NCBI RefSeq assembly: GCF_036206005.1
Contig: NZ_CP108143.1
Location: 4,059,501-4,123,500, forward strand
Direction: 5' to 3'
Origin: Streptomyces sp. NBC_00178
GTDB lineage: Bacteria > Actinomycetota > Actinomycetes > Streptomycetales > Streptomycetaceae
Length of the DNA: 64,000 nt
The notes under the pieces are model-generated. The model saw only the letters and a program-made list of their open reading frames with translations, was not told where the DNA came from and ran no database searches. Below, piece by piece: positions 16,227 to 24,666 of this stretch. Both the position numbers and the translations under genes were made by a program. The first letter of the stretch is position 1. The number at the start of each line of letters is the position of its first letter.

Positions 16227-17545
16227 GCGCCCGCGGGCGAAGCCCTACCGGGGCGGGAGCGCACGGCGCTCCTGCCCCTCCGGCGTATCAGGGCCTCGTC
16301 GCGCTCCAGCAGGAGGACCGCGACGTCGTCGGTGAGCTCGCCGCCGTTCAGCTCCTGGACCTGGGTGACAGCGGCCTCCAGCAGCGCCTCGCCGCCGAGG
16401 CCCTGGTCGAGACGCCCGTTGATCATCGCGACCATGCCGTCCTGGCCGAGCCGCTGGGTCCTGTCGAGTCCGACGCGGCCCTCGATCAGCCCGTCGGTGT
16501 ACATCATCAGGCTCCAGGAGCCGCCGAGTTCGACCTGCCGGCGTGGCCATCGGGCGTGCGGCAGAAGGCCGAGCGCGGGGCCGCCGTCCTCGTAGGGCAG
16601 CAGGTGGGCGGCCCTGCCCTGGCGGGCGATCAGCGGCGCGGGGTGGCCGGCGATGCACAGTCCGGCGCGGCGGCCGTCGGGGGCGATGTCGACGGTGCAC
16701 AGCGTCGCGAAGATCTCGTCGCTCTGCCGCTCGTGCTCCAGTACCTGCTGCATCGTGGACAGCAGGGCGTCGCCGCAGAGCCCGGCCAGGGTCAGCGCAC
16801 GCCAGGCGATGCGCAGTTCGACGCCGAGCGCAGCCTCGTCGGGGCCGTGTCCGCAGACGTCGCCGATCATCGCGTGGACCGTGCCGTCGGGGGTGCGCAC
16901 CGTGTCGTAGAAGTCGCCGCCGAGCAGGGCGCGGCTGCGGCCGGGACGGTACCGGGCGGCGAAGGAGAGGTCGGAGCCGTCGAGGAGCGGGGTGGGCAGC
17001 AGTCCGCGTTCCAGCCGGGCGTTCTCCTGGGCCCGCAGCCGGGACTCGGTCAGCTGGCGCTGCGCGATGTCCGCACGCTTGCGCTCCACGGCGTACCGGA
17101 TGGCGCGGCTGAGGAGGCGGCTGTCGAGTTCATCGCGGAAGAGGTAGTCCTGGGCACCGACGCGCACGGCCTCGGCGGCCCGCTCCGCGTCGTCCTCCGC
17201 GGTGAGGGCGAGGACGGCGTGGCGCGGTGCGATGCGCAGGACGTGCTTGAGCGTGGCCAGCCCGTCGGGCTGGGTTCCGGCGTCCTCGCGTACGCCGGCG
17301 GGCAGCGTCGCGGACTGCAGATCCAGGTCGAGCAGGATGCAGTCGACGTCGTCGGTGAGGAGCCGTCCGGCCTCGGTGAGGTTGCGCGCGGTCCGGACGC
17401 GGACCCGGGCCCCGGTGGTCGACGACAGCTCGGGGACGGTGAAGGTGCCCGCAGGGTCGTCCTCGATCACCAGCAGGGTGAGGTCGGCGCCGTGAGTGGT
17501 CTCCGCAGCGGGAACGGCACGTTGCTGCGGTACGGGTACGGGCAT
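16208..17545 (-). CDS. Response-regulator-like PP2C phosphatase
   Basis: A 445-aa protein with a receiver domain (about 20-150), a linker helix, and a SpoIIE-type PP2C phosphatase (about 190-420: GGDFYDTV, IGDVCGHGPDEAAL, YTDGLIEGR, DDVAVLLLERD supply the metal-binding Asp residues). Such proteins dephosphorylate anti-anti-sigma factors. In the receiver, the acidic pair (IEDD), the phospho-acceptor Asp (LLDLD) and Thr (LTAEDD) are present, but the invariant Lys near 'QDYLFRDELD' is an Arg, so phosphorylation control may be altered. Its target is not in the window. The gene ends inside the DUF2516 coding sequence. Confidence 0.85.
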   Translation of the reverse strand: MPVPVPQQRAVPAAETTHGADLTLLVIEDDPAGTFTVPELSSTTGARVRVRTARNLTEAGRLLTDDVDCILLDLDLQSATLPAGVREDAGTQPDGLATLKHVLRIAPRHAVLALTAEDDAERAAEAVRVGAQDYLFRDELDSRLLSRAIRYAVERKRADIAQRQLTESRLRAQENARLERGLLPTPLLDGSDLSFAARYRPGRSRALLGGDFYDTVRTPDGTVHAMIGDVCGHGPDEAALGVELRIAWRALTLAGLCGDALLSTMQQVLEHERQSDEIFATLCTVDIAPDGRRAGLCIAGHPAPLIARQGRAAHLLPYEDGGPALGLLPHARWPRRQVELGGSWSLMMYTDGLIEGRVGLDRTQRLGQDGMVAMINGRLDQGLGGEALLEAAVTQVQELNGGELTDDVAVLLLERDEALIRRRGRSAVRSRPGRASPAGAQRPPL

Positions 17546-17844
17546 CGGTTCGGGTTTCCTTCCCTCCCCCCGAGGGCGCGGCGGGACGACGATCGACGAC
17601 CCGCCGACGGGGACGATAGCGGTCCGCGACGGGTGAACGGAATGCCGCAGGGTGATCTTCCCGTGTCATATGCGCGGCCATAAGCCGCGTCCCACCACGG
17701 ATCAGGCGTGATGGGCGCACATGAAACGGACATGAAGCCATGACGAACATCACGCCTCGCACACACGGTCCGCGCGTGGCCGTCGGGCTGTGATGCGGTG
17801 TGGGTCACGCGTCCGCCGGCGCCGGTGGTCTCCCGGGCCGGACG
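17546..17844. other. Intergenic region upstream of the PP2C gene
   Basis: No gene is seen. It holds a 10-bp inverted repeat, AGGCGTGATG at 17704-17713 and CATCACGCCT at 17748-17757, and is comparatively AT-rich between 17640 and 17760, fitting a minus-strand promoter. Confidence 0.45.
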
Positions 17845-17919
17845 GCTACTCGCCGGATGGCCACGTGTCGGAGGGCCACGTGTCGGAGGGCTGCGTATCG
17901 GACGGTTACTTGTCGGGGC
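17845..17919. repeat. Five 15-bp tandem units over the NlpC/P60 stop codon
   Basis: Units at 17845, 17860, 17875, 17890 and 17905 share the pattern G(C/T)(C/T)AC(G/T)TGTCGGAGG; the second and third are identical. Read on the minus strand the last unit spans the last codons (Asp-Lys) and stop of the NlpC/P60 gene and the other four lie downstream. Confidence 0.8.
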
Positions 17920-18973
17920 GGACCACTCCGAGGATCTGCATCGAGCCGGCGCCCGCGAGCGTGACGTTCCTGCCGGGCCGAGGGGCGTGCACGATCGAGC
18001 CGTCGCCGACGTACATCCCGACGTGGCTGGCGTCGCTGTGGTAGATGATCAGGTCGCCCGGGCGCATGTCGTGGATGGGGATGTGGGGCAGGCGGCGCCA
18101 CTGCTCCTGGGACGTCCGGGGGATCGGCCGCTTCGCCGCCGCCCAGGCCTGCGAGGTCAGCCCCGAGCAGTCGTACGACCCCGGGCCCTCGGCTCCCCAG
18201 ACGTACGGCTTGCCGATCTGGGCGGTGGCGAAGGCGAGCGCCGCCTTGCCGCTCGCGCTCGCCTCACGGTCGATGTCGTCGAGCGCGCCGGAGGAGAGCC
18301 AGGCCGCCTGGGCCGTGGACGCCGCGTCCTTCTCCAGCTGGAGGAGCCTGGCCTGCTCCTCCTTGGCGAGCTGCGACTCGATCTTCTTCGCTTCCGCTAT
18401 CTGCGCGTCGATGCTCTTCTTGGCCTTGGCCTGCTTGACGCGGCCGGCTTCGAGCTTCTCCCAGTTGAGGTTCGCGTCCTGGGTGTAGGTCTCCAAGTCC
18501 TCCTGGGCCTGCTCCAGTTCGGTCAGCATGCCCTTCGTGGCCTGCTGGCCCTGCCGCGCCTGGTTGATGCCGTCCAGGAAGAAGTAGGGGTCGCCGCTGA
18601 GCACGAGCTGTGCGCCCGGGGGGAGCCCGCCGCTGCGGTACTGCTCGCGGGCCTGCGCGCCGGCCCGGTCCTTCAGCTCGGCGATCCTCGTCCGGCCCTC
18701 GGTGATCGCCTTGGTCAGCCGCACGATCTCGCCGGACTGCTTCTCGGCCTGCTCCTCGGCGAGGTTGTACGCGTCCGTCGCCGCCCCGGCCTTGCGGTAG
18801 AGGGTGTCGATCTCCTGCCGCACCTCTTCGAGGGTCTTCCCTCCGGCGGTGGGCGCCGAGGCGGTCGGCGTGGGCTCGGGTACGGGGGCGGCCATGGCCT
18901 GGACCGGCGCGGTCAGCAGGGCCAGTGCGCAGACCAGAGTGATCGCGGCAGCGGCACAGTGGCGTCGGTTCAC
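17906..18973 (-). CDS. Secreted C40 (NlpC/P60) peptidoglycan hydrolase
   Basis: A 355-aa exported cell-wall endopeptidase. The start at GTG 18973 has GGAGGGGGAG just upstream and gives an export signal: positive VNRRH, then hydrophobic AAAAITLVCALALL and a likely cut after VQAMA. Residues 50-225 form a long coiled coil (EEVRQEIDTLYRKAGAA onward), as in RipA-like proteins. The C-terminal 120 residues are the NlpC/P60 domain: Cys in YDCSGLTSQAW, His in ASHVGMYVGDG and the third polar residue in IVHAPRPG. It would cut between D-Glu and the diamino acid of stem peptides. A longer ATG start at 19009 is less likely. Confidence 0.88.
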   Translation of the reverse strand: MNRRHCAAAAITLVCALALLTAPVQAMAAPVPEPTPTASAPTAGGKTLEEVRQEIDTLYRKAGAATDAYNLAEEQAEKQSGEIVRLTKAITEGRTRIAELKDRAGAQAREQYRSGGLPPGAQLVLSGDPYFFLDGINQARQGQQATKGMLTELEQAQEDLETYTQDANLNWEKLEAGRVKQAKAKKSIDAQIAEAKKIESQLAKEEQARLLQLEKDAASTAQAAWLSSGALDDIDREASASGKAALAFATAQIGKPYVWGAEGPGSYDCSGLTSQAWAAAKRPIPRTSQEQWRRLPHIPIHDMRPGDLIIYHSDASHVGMYVGDGSIVHAPRPGRNVTLAGAGSMQILGVVRPDK

Positions 18974-19233
18974 GAGCTCCCCCTCCGGGCGAACGGCAAC
19001 GAAAGCCATATCGCGTACATCTGACTTACCATCAGTAACTTCTGGGTGACGACGCGATCGTGCCATGTCGCCCCGTGAAGCAACAGAGGTCCGCCGTGCC
19101 GGGCCCGTCACATGGGTGACGAACGGTGATCCACCGGGGTTCCCGGATCCGGCCGCCTTCCACCGGCTCCGGCCGTCCGAGGCGAGGTGTCATCCGCTCC
19201 CGGCCGGGCGTTTCGCCGGTGTTCGAGCGGAGT

Positions 19234-20019
19234 TCAGGGTGACCCGGGGCGCAGCGCGGACCAGAGGACCGTGATCTCACCCTGCCGCCACCGGCGTACC
19301 CCGTCCGTCAGGGGCCAGTCGGCGGACACGGTGCGGGCGGTCGCGATCCAGCGCTGCCGCGCGCCGAGCGACGCGTAGGGGGACGCCGTGGCCCACGCCC
19401 GGTCGAGGTCGCGCAGGAAGGCGTGGACCGGCTCACCCGGGACGTTGCGGTGGATCAGGGCCTTGGGCAGGCGCTCGGCGAGGTCGGAGGGGCGGTCCAG
19501 GGAGCCGAGGCGCGTCGCGAAGGTGACCGTGCGCGGCCCCTCCGGTCCGAGCGCGACCCACACGTGGCGGCGGCCGATCTCGTCGCAGGTGCCCTCGACC
19601 AGCAGGCCGTCCGGGGCCAGCCGGGCGCAGAGCCGCCGCCAGACCGCGGCGACCTCGCCCTCGTCGTACTGGCGGAGCACGTTCGCCGCGCGGATGAGGG
19701 TGGGGCGGCCGGGCAGGGGGATCTCGAAACCGCCGTGGACGAAGGTGAGGCCCTCGCGTTCGTAGGGCCGGGCCGCGGCGACCCGCTCCGGGTCGATCTC
19801 GATGCCGGTGACAGTGGTGCGCGGGTCGGCCGTGCGCAGCCGCTCCAGCAGCTCGACCGCGGTCCAGGGGGCCGCGCCGTAGCCGAGGTCGACCGCGGCC
19901 GGGGCGTCGCTGCGGCGCAGGGCGGGGCCGTGGGTGGCGGCGATCCAGCGGTCCATACGGCGCAGCCGATTGGGGTTGGTGGTCCCGCGGGTCGCGGTGC
20001 CGACGGGGCGCTGGTGCAT
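19234..20019 (-). CDS. Class I SAM-dependent methyltransferase
   Basis: A 261-aa Rossmann-fold methyltransferase. The SAM-binding Gly-rich motif is 'AAVDLGYGAAPWTAVELL' near residue 42, followed by the acidic 'GIEIDPERVAAA' that binds the ribose. The substrate cannot be told; relatives lie next to mshA in other Streptomyces. ATG 20019 gives MHQRPVGT, without a Shine-Dalgarno, so a leaderless transcript is possible. It is divergent from mshA with 184 bp between. Confidence 0.82.
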   Translation of the reverse strand: MHQRPVGTATRGTTNPNRLRRMDRWIAATHGPALRRSDAPAAVDLGYGAAPWTAVELLERLRTADPRTTVTGIEIDPERVAAARPYEREGLTFVHGGFEIPLPGRPTLIRAANVLRQYDEGEVAAVWRRLCARLAPDGLLVEGTCDEIGRRHVWVALGPEGPRTVTFATRLGSLDRPSDLAERLPKALIHRNVPGEPVHAFLRDLDRAWATASPYASLGARQRWIATARTVSADWPLTDGVRRWRQGEITVLWSALRPGSP

Positions 20020-20112
20020 GGAAGGGAGCGTATGCGAAGCACCGCCGGGCAGACGTGCCACGAGTGGCGGGCATCGCGGCACGCCGACCGAATCGCAATG
20101 ATTTGGCAAAGC

Positions 20113-20139
20113 GGAAATGAACGGGCCGGTTCCGCTGTT
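20113..20139 (+). promoter_or_regulatory. Candidate sigma-R promoter of mshA
   Basis: GGAAAT (20113-20118) and GTT (20137-20139) are separated by 18 bases, fitting the thiol-stress sigma factor consensus GGAAT-N18/19-GTT. Transcription would start near 20147, 57 bp before the mshA start. Sigma-R control of mycothiol genes is known in S. coelicolor. Confidence 0.5.
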
Positions 20140-20203
20140 CTGGTCCACCGAAGGGGTCGTGTGCCCCGTACGTGTCATGCCCCGAGCGAGGAGGAGCGGA
20201 CCC

Positions 20204-21553
20204 GTGAGCCAGTACGTCTCCCGGCTCGGCAGCGGCCGTGCGACACCCCGGATCCGCTTCCCCGGCGGCTTCGCGGGCGGCCACCGCAAGCCGCGCCGCG
20301 TCGCCATGCTCTCCGTCCACACCTCGCCCCTGCACCAGCCCGGCACGGGCGACGCGGGCGGAATGAACGTCTACATCGTCGAGCTGGCCAGGCGCCTCGC
20401 CGCGATCGGCATCGAGGTCGAGATCTTCACGCGGGCCACCACCGGCGGGCTGGCGCCGACGGTCGAGCTGGCGCCCGGCGTCCTGGTCCGCCACATCGAC
20501 GCCGGACCGTACGAGGGCCTCGCCAAGGAGGAGCTGCCCGCACAGCTCTGCGCCTTCACGCACGGTGTGATGCAGGCCTGGGCGGGCCAGCGTCCCGGCT
20601 ACTACGACCTCGTCCACTCGCACTACTGGCTCTCCGGCCAGGTCGGGTGGCTCGCCGCCCAGCGCTGGGGCGTGCCTCTCGTCCACGCGATGCACACCAT
20701 GGCGAAGGTCAAGAACGCCGCGCTCGCCGAGGGCGACACCCCAGAGCCCGCCGCGCGCGTCATCGGCGAGACCCAGATCGTGCGTGCCTCCGACCGCCTC
20801 ATCGCCAACACGGCGGGTGAGGCGGACGAACTCATCCGCTTCTACGACGCCGACCCGGCCTCGGTCGCCGTCGTGCACCCCGGGGTGAACCTGGACCGTT
20901 TCAGCCCTGCCGACGGGCGCGCCGCGGCCCGGGCCCGGCTGGGGCTGCCCCAGGACGCCCTGATCCCGCTCTTCGCCGGCCGCATCCAGCCGTTGAAGGC
21001 ACCGGACGTGCTGCTGCGCGCGGTGGCCGTACTCCTCGACCGCGACCCCTCGCTGCGCTCGCGCATCGTCGTTCCCGTGGTCGGAGGCCCCAGCGGCAGC
21101 GGCCTCGCCAAACCCGAGGGGCTGCAGAAGCTGGCCGCCCGGCTGGGCATCGCCGACGTCGTCCGCTTCCACCCGCCGGTCTGCCAGGACCAGCTCGCCG
21201 ACTGGTTCAGGGCCGCCTCGGTGCTGGTCATGCCCTCCTACAGCGAGTCGTTCGGCCTCGTCGCCATAGAGGCACAGGCGACCGGTACGCCGGTGCTCGC
21301 CGCGGCCGTCGGCGGCCTGCCCGTCGCGGTCAAGGACGGCACCAGCGGCTTCCTTATCCCGGGCCACGACCCCGAGTCGTACGCCGAGGCGCTCGGCCGG
21401 TTCGCCGGGAGCCCCGAACTGGCCGGACGGATGGGGGCGGCGGCCGCCGTCCACGCCCAGTCGTTCGGCTGGGACGCGGCCGCGTCGGCCACCGCCGACG
21501 TCTACACGGCCGCGATGCAGCACCGGCGGCGCGCCCGGGCGCACCACCACTGA
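20204..21553 (+). CDS. mshA: D-inositol-3-phosphate glycosyltransferase
   Basis: MshA adds GlcNAc from UDP-GlcNAc to 1L-inositol-1-phosphate, the first step of mycothiol synthesis in the cytosol. The 449-aa protein is a GT4-type GT-B enzyme. It has the N-terminal phosphate-binding '[21 protein letters not shown]' region, '[12 protein letters not shown]', '[14 protein letters not shown]' and the donor-binding '[21 protein letters not shown]' EX7E motif. GTG 20204 follows GAGGAGGAG; the frame is open upstream without similarity. Downstream lie five 16-bp repeats and the YbjN gene, the same neighbour as in mycobacteria. Confidence 0.95.
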   Translation: MSQYVSRLGSGRATPRIRFPGGFAGGHRKPRRVAMLSVHTSPLHQPGTGDAGGMNVYIVELARRLAAIGIEVEIFTRATTGGLAPTVELAPGVLVRHIDAGPYEGLAKEELPAQLCAFTHGVMQAWAGQRPGYYDLVHSHYWLSGQVGWLAAQRWGVPLVHAMHTMAKVKNAALAEGDTPEPAARVIGETQIVRASDRLIANTAGEADELIRFYDADPASVAVVHPGVNLDRFSPADGRAAARARLGLPQDALIPLFAGRIQPLKAPDVLLRAVAVLLDRDPSLRSRIVVPVVGGPSGSGLAKPEGLQKLAARLGIADVVRFHPPVCQDQLADWFRAASVLVMPSYSESFGLVAIEAQATGTPVLAAAVGGLPVAVKDGTSGFLIPGHDPESYAEALGRFAGSPELAGRMGAAAAVHAQSFGWDAAASATADVYTAAMQHRRRARAHHH

Positions 21554-21634
21554 GCCGACCGTCCCCCCGCGCGTCGGACCGTCGCCGCTGCCGCCGCTGT
21601 CAACCTGTCGCCCTGCCGACCGCGGCGGAGTCCG

Positions 21635-21715
21635 GCCGTCGGAACCGCGGGCCGTCGGAACTGCGGACTGCCGGAACAGCGGACTGCCGGAATCGTCCGG
21701 CCGTCGGAACCGCGG
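21635..21715. repeat. Five 16-bp tandem units between mshA and the YbjN gene
   Basis: Units at 21635, 21651, 21667, 21683 and 21700 follow GCCGTCGGAACCGCGG with substitutions; the first and last are identical. The array ends about 37 bp before the YbjN start. Confidence 0.8.
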
Positions 21716-21752
21716 CCGGGGCTCCCGCGGTGGCCTGTCGTACGCTCGGACC

Positions 21753-22259
21753 ATGGCTGACGTATCCGGTGGGACAGCAGCGGCGCAGGTCATCGAGGCG
21801 ACGCTGGACGACGCCGCGCTCGAATGGGAGAGCCCCGAGCCCGGCTCGTACGTCGTGACACTCCCCGGGACGCGCAAGCTGTCCACGACCTGTTCCCTGC
21901 GCGTCGGGCAGCACTCCCTCTCCCTCAACGCGTTCGTCATCCGGCACCCGGACGAGAACGACGCCGCCGTGCACCGCTGGCTCCTGGAACGCAACCTCCG
22001 TCTCTTCGGTGTGAGTTACGCGATCGACCAGCTCGGCGACATCTATCTGACCGGACGCCTCCCGCTGTCCGTCGTCACCCCCGAAGAGCTCGACCGGCTG
22101 CTCGGCGTGGTCCTCGAAGCGGCGGACGGTGCCTTCAACCCGCTGCTCGAACTTGGCTTCGCGAGCGCGATCCGCAAGGAGTACGCCTGGCGGGTGGAGC
22201 GGGGGGAGTCCACCCGCAATCTGGACGCCTTCGCACACCTCACCCAGCGCCCCTCCTGA
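21753..22259 (+). CDS. YbjN-domain protein
   Basis: A 168-aa soluble protein with the YbjN fold, similar to type III secretion chaperones: 'YVVTLPGTRKLSTTCSLRVGQHSLSLNAFVIRHPDEN' strands followed by 'VHRWLLERNLRL', 'YLTGRLPLSVVTPEELDRLLG'. Function is unclear; it lies next to mshA in mycobacteria (Rv0486-Rv0487) as here, suggesting an old functional or regulatory tie. ATG 21753 has no clear RBS. Confidence 0.85.
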   Translation: MADVSGGTAAAQVIEATLDDAALEWESPEPGSYVVTLPGTRKLSTTCSLRVGQHSLSLNAFVIRHPDENDAAVHRWLLERNLRLFGVSYAIDQLGDIYLTGRLPLSVVTPEELDRLLGVVLEAADGAFNPLLELGFASAIRKEYAWRVERGESTRNLDAFAHLTQRPS

Positions 22260-22606
22260 GCAGCCCGAGCTCCCGCGCCGCGTAAATAGGGCCCGTGCGC
22301 AGCGGTCGTCACTCCGGGGCGCTCGTCACGGCGGGCACTTCGTCGAGCGCCTCGACGAGCCACTGAAGGTGGTCGACGGACACGGGCGGATCCCCTCCGG
22401 GGCGCTTGCGCGGATCGACCGCCCCACAGCGCCTTCACAGGGTGATCACGGCAGAATCACGATCACGTCCCGTGGCACTGCGGAACGGCTGCCTGAGAGG
22501 CGGTCGATCGTACTGTGTTCCGTACCGCGACAACCCGCCCGAGAAGCCGCTGAAACACGGGCCTGGGAACGGGCGTTGCTCCTTCGTACCGAGAGTTGAA
22601 CGAATC
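22260..22606. other. Intergenic region with a possible 24-codon gene
   Basis: Between the YbjN and lipoprotein genes. It contains a minus-strand mini-ORF at 22309-22383 (listed separately) and presumably the promoter of the lipoprotein at 22607. Nothing else recognised. Confidence 0.5.
22309..22383 (-). CDS. Possible 24-aa small protein
   Basis: GTG 22383 has GGAGGGG 7-9 bases upstream and opens 24 codons ending in TGA at 22309. The product (VSVDHLQWLVEALDEVPAVT...) is amphipathic and helical. An in-frame stop lies 18 codons upstream, so it cannot be the end of a longer intact gene; it may also be a remnant. No family known. Confidence 0.3.
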   Translation of the reverse strand: MSVDHLQWLVEALDEVPAVTSAPE

Positions 22607-23389
22607 ATGCGCGCCACCGCCGTACGCCGCACCGCCCTCGCCGCCTCCGCCGCGTGCCTCGCCCTGCTCGCCACCGCCTGCGGGGGTTCGGACTCCGGAG
22701 ACAAGGGCGGCAGCGCCGCGCCGGGCTCCCAGGGCGGCGACGCGGGTAAGTCCGCGATCAAGGCCCTCACGACGGCCGAGCTGGAGAAGGCGTCACTGGA
22801 GCAGGGCGACGTCGACGGCTACAAGGTCTCCAGGACCGGACCGGAGGACATCGCCTCGCCCGAGGCCGTGACCGTGGACAAGAAGGAGTGCGAGCCGGTC
22901 GGGTTCGCGTTCTACGGCGTGAAGCGCGGGACCCCGGTGGGCAACGCCGGACGCAAGGTCGTCGAGGAGCCCAAGAAGAAGAAGACCGCCCCCGGCGACC
23001 TGAAGGACGCCATGACCGGCGCACTCGACATGACGTCGTCCCTGGTCACCCTGGCCTCCTACGACGGTGACGGCGCCGAGAAGAACCTCGCCGAGCTGCG
23101 CGAGTCCGCCGCCGCGTGCGCGACGGGCGGGTTCGGCCTGTCGATGAAGGACACGAAGCAGACGATCACCTCGATCACCGAGGAGAAGGTGACCGGCGGC
23201 GACGAGGCCGTGGCCTGGCGGGTGCAGATGGGGAAGGGCGAGTCCGCCGTCCCCTTCAAGCTTGTGGTCCTCCGCAAGGGCGGCACCGTCGCCACGTTCT
23301 TCTCCTTCAACCTCGGTGCGACGGGCGAGAAGTCGGACTTCGACAAGCCGACCGCGGTGATCGACGCGCAGGACGGGAAGCTCGGCTGA
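22607..23389 (+). CDS. Lipoprotein of unknown function
   Basis: A 260-aa exported lipoprotein. The N-terminus MRATAVRRTA then hydrophobic LAASAACLALLATAC ends in a lipobox-like LATAC, whose Cys would carry the lipid anchor. A Gly/Ser linker follows (residues 25-45). The mature part is rich in Lys, Glu and Asp with two further Cys (about residues 92 and 172) that could form a disulfide. No known domain. ATG 22607 gives a classical signal sequence; the frame is open upstream but without a signal. Confidence 0.75.
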   Translation: MRATAVRRTALAASAACLALLATACGGSDSGDKGGSAAPGSQGGDAGKSAIKALTTAELEKASLEQGDVDGYKVSRTGPEDIASPEAVTVDKKECEPVGFAFYGVKRGTPVGNAGRKVVEEPKKKKTAPGDLKDAMTGALDMTSSLVTLASYDGDGAEKNLAELRESAAACATGGFGLSMKDTKQTITSITEEKVTGGDEAVAWRVQMGKGESAVPFKLVVLRKGGTVATFFSFNLGATGEKSDFDKPTAVIDAQDGKLG

Positions 23390-23533
23390 TCCTGGGGCGG
23401 TGCTGAGGCTCGGGCCGCAGTCGCGAGGTTGTGCGGGCGCGGGGCTGTGCGGGGCGGGGCCGGCAGGATGGCCTCCGCCCTCGTACGGCTCTCGCCTATG
23501 TGTGGCTCTCGCCTTGTACGGCGAGTGGCCGGC

Positions 23534-23776
23534 TTACGGCAGGGGGACGAGCCGGACGACCGTGACCGTCAACACGGTGCCGGAGACGTAGTAGAGGACG
23601 ATCGCCCCGCCCACGGTGGCCTCCCGCCGGTCGCGTTCGAGCTTGACGGCGCTGGAGGCGTGTCCGTAGGGATCGAGGCCGAGGGTGCGCGCCATCTCGC
23701 CGCGGAACGAGTCGGCGTCACTCATCTTGGCCAGCGTGTCGTCGGCGGGCGGGGCGTAGGAGATGCGGAAACTCAA
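23534..23776 (-). CDS. RelE/ParE-like toxin candidate
   Basis: An 80-aa protein starting at TTG 23776, overlapping the upstream gene's stop (TTGA). The order of a helical N-terminus (LAKMSDADSFRGEMARTLG), polar loop with DRREATVGG, and two C-terminal strands (AIVLYYVSGTVLTVTVVRLV) fits the RelE/ParE mRNase-type fold. Typical catalytic residues cannot be confirmed by eye. The partner gene upstream is the presumed antitoxin. Role as a toxin is inferred from size, order and fold pattern. Confidence 0.55.
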   Translation of the reverse strand: MSFRISYAPPADDTLAKMSDADSFRGEMARTLGLDPYGHASSAVKLERDRREATVGGAIVLYYVSGTVLTVTVVRLVPLP

Positions 23777-24021
23777 GCGACGTTCCGCCTCTCGGCCTCG
23801 TCCTGAGCCAGTCTGTCCAGGATCTTCTCGGCCTCGGGATCGGGGACGGCCTCGAGCATCCAGTGGCGCATCACCGCGTGGATCTCGCGCACCCCGGCCT
23901 CGTTGATCGCGCTGTCGAACTCCGCGCGTCTCTCTTCGGGAAGCGCGGCACGGATCGCCGGGATGCTGTTGGGTACCTCGACCTCGGTCCCGCCGACGAA
24001 GGTCTTCAGAGACTCGCCCAT
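23773..24021 (-). CDS. Putative antitoxin partner
   Basis: An 82-aa acidic, helical protein starting MGESLKTFVGGTEVEVPNSIP at 24021. It overlaps the following toxin-like gene by 4 bp with TTGA coupling, the standard order antitoxin then toxin. A conserved 'ALPEERRAEFDSAINEAG' segment precedes a helix ending MRHWMLEAV. No HTH or ribbon-helix-helix is obvious, so the DNA-binding part is unclear. Longer frames upstream were rejected. Confidence 0.55.
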   Translation of the reverse strand: MGESLKTFVGGTEVEVPNSIPAIRAALPEERRAEFDSAINEAGVREIHAVMRHWMLEAVPDPEAEKILDRLAQDEAERRNVA

Positions 24022-24203
24022 GATGGTTCTCCCCGATCTCCTTGCTCTCCGCGCCCCGCCCGCCCGTCCGTCCGCCGCGGGGTGTGCACCCCGGTAACGG
24101 GCAGGTGTGGGGGTCACGTTAGCGGGTGGGGTACCGGACGAGGTGCGAGAAAGCGACCGTGTTCTGAAGGGGGCGAGCCCAACTGGATTCTGGGCAAGGG
24201 CTA

Positions 24204-24569
24204 ATGGCTGGCGGGGGTGCCATGCCGCATGCCGGCGGTGAAGTGCCGGGCCGGCACGACGTAGCAGGCCCCCAGTCCGCAACTGCGATGGGAGTCGCAT
24301 CCGTTGTGCTGGTGTGCGAGGACGTACCCCACGACGTCGTACTCACCGATCCCGGCTTCCGCCTGCGGGACGTCACTCACGTCGTACGCCGTGCGACCGG
24401 GCTGAGCCTCTGGCGCAGCAAGGTGCTGGCGACTGACGCTCCCGTTCTGATCCTCGTCGGCGTACCGCAGGAAGTGGCCGTAGCGACAGTCACGACGCTG
24501 CGCGCCGCGGGCGCGTCGGCAGAGGTCAGGGAACGGCCGGAGCCGGACTTCCTGAAATCCTCGGGGTGA
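24204..24569 (+). CDS. Stand-alone ribosomal L7/L12 C-terminal-like protein
   Basis: A 121-aa protein whose residues 38-115 follow the L7/L12 C-terminal domain: 'HDVVLTDPGFRLRDVTHVVRRATGLSLWRSKVL' (L12: DVxLxxxGxxKxxVIKxVRxxTGLGLKEAKxLV), then 'VPQEVAVATVTTLRAAGASAEVRE'. The N-terminal dimerisation domain of L12 is missing; residues 1-30 are Gly/Ala/His-rich. True L12 recruits translation factors; this protein could compete for or mimic that role, which is inference. ATG 24204 has GCAAGGG five bases upstream; ATG 24288 is an alternative. It is convergent with gpmA. Confidence 0.65.
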   Translation: MAGGGAMPHAGGEVPGRHDVAGPQSATAMGVASVVLVCEDVPHDVVLTDPGFRLRDVTHVVRRATGLSLWRSKVLATDAPVLILVGVPQEVAVATVTTLRAAGASAEVRERPEPDFLKSSG

Positions 24570-24615
24570 ACCGATCGACCGGGCGAGGGCCCAGCCAGGC
24601 CTCGGCGCACCGAAA

Positions 24616-24653
24616 AGCCCCCCACCACGTGGAAAACCAGCAGGTAGGGGGCT
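24616..24653. terminator. Hairpin between the L12-like gene and gpmA
   Basis: AGCCCCC at 24616-24622 pairs with GGGGGCT at 24647-24653, with ACC/GGT inside. It lies between convergent genes and may stop both. Confidence 0.5.
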
Positions 24654-24666
24654 ACTTCAGCTCTGC

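Noticed and set aside
18974..19233. Possible c-di-AMP (ydaO) riboswitch upstream of the NlpC/P60 gene
   Set aside because: Such riboswitches precede many Streptomyces cell-wall hydrolase genes, but I could not match the conserved core elements in order on the minus strand; a covariance-model search would decide.
19433..21994. 853-codon ORF on the minus strand opposite mshA
   Set aside because: It is a typical antisense shadow in GC-rich DNA; the plus-strand MshA motifs are unmistakable.
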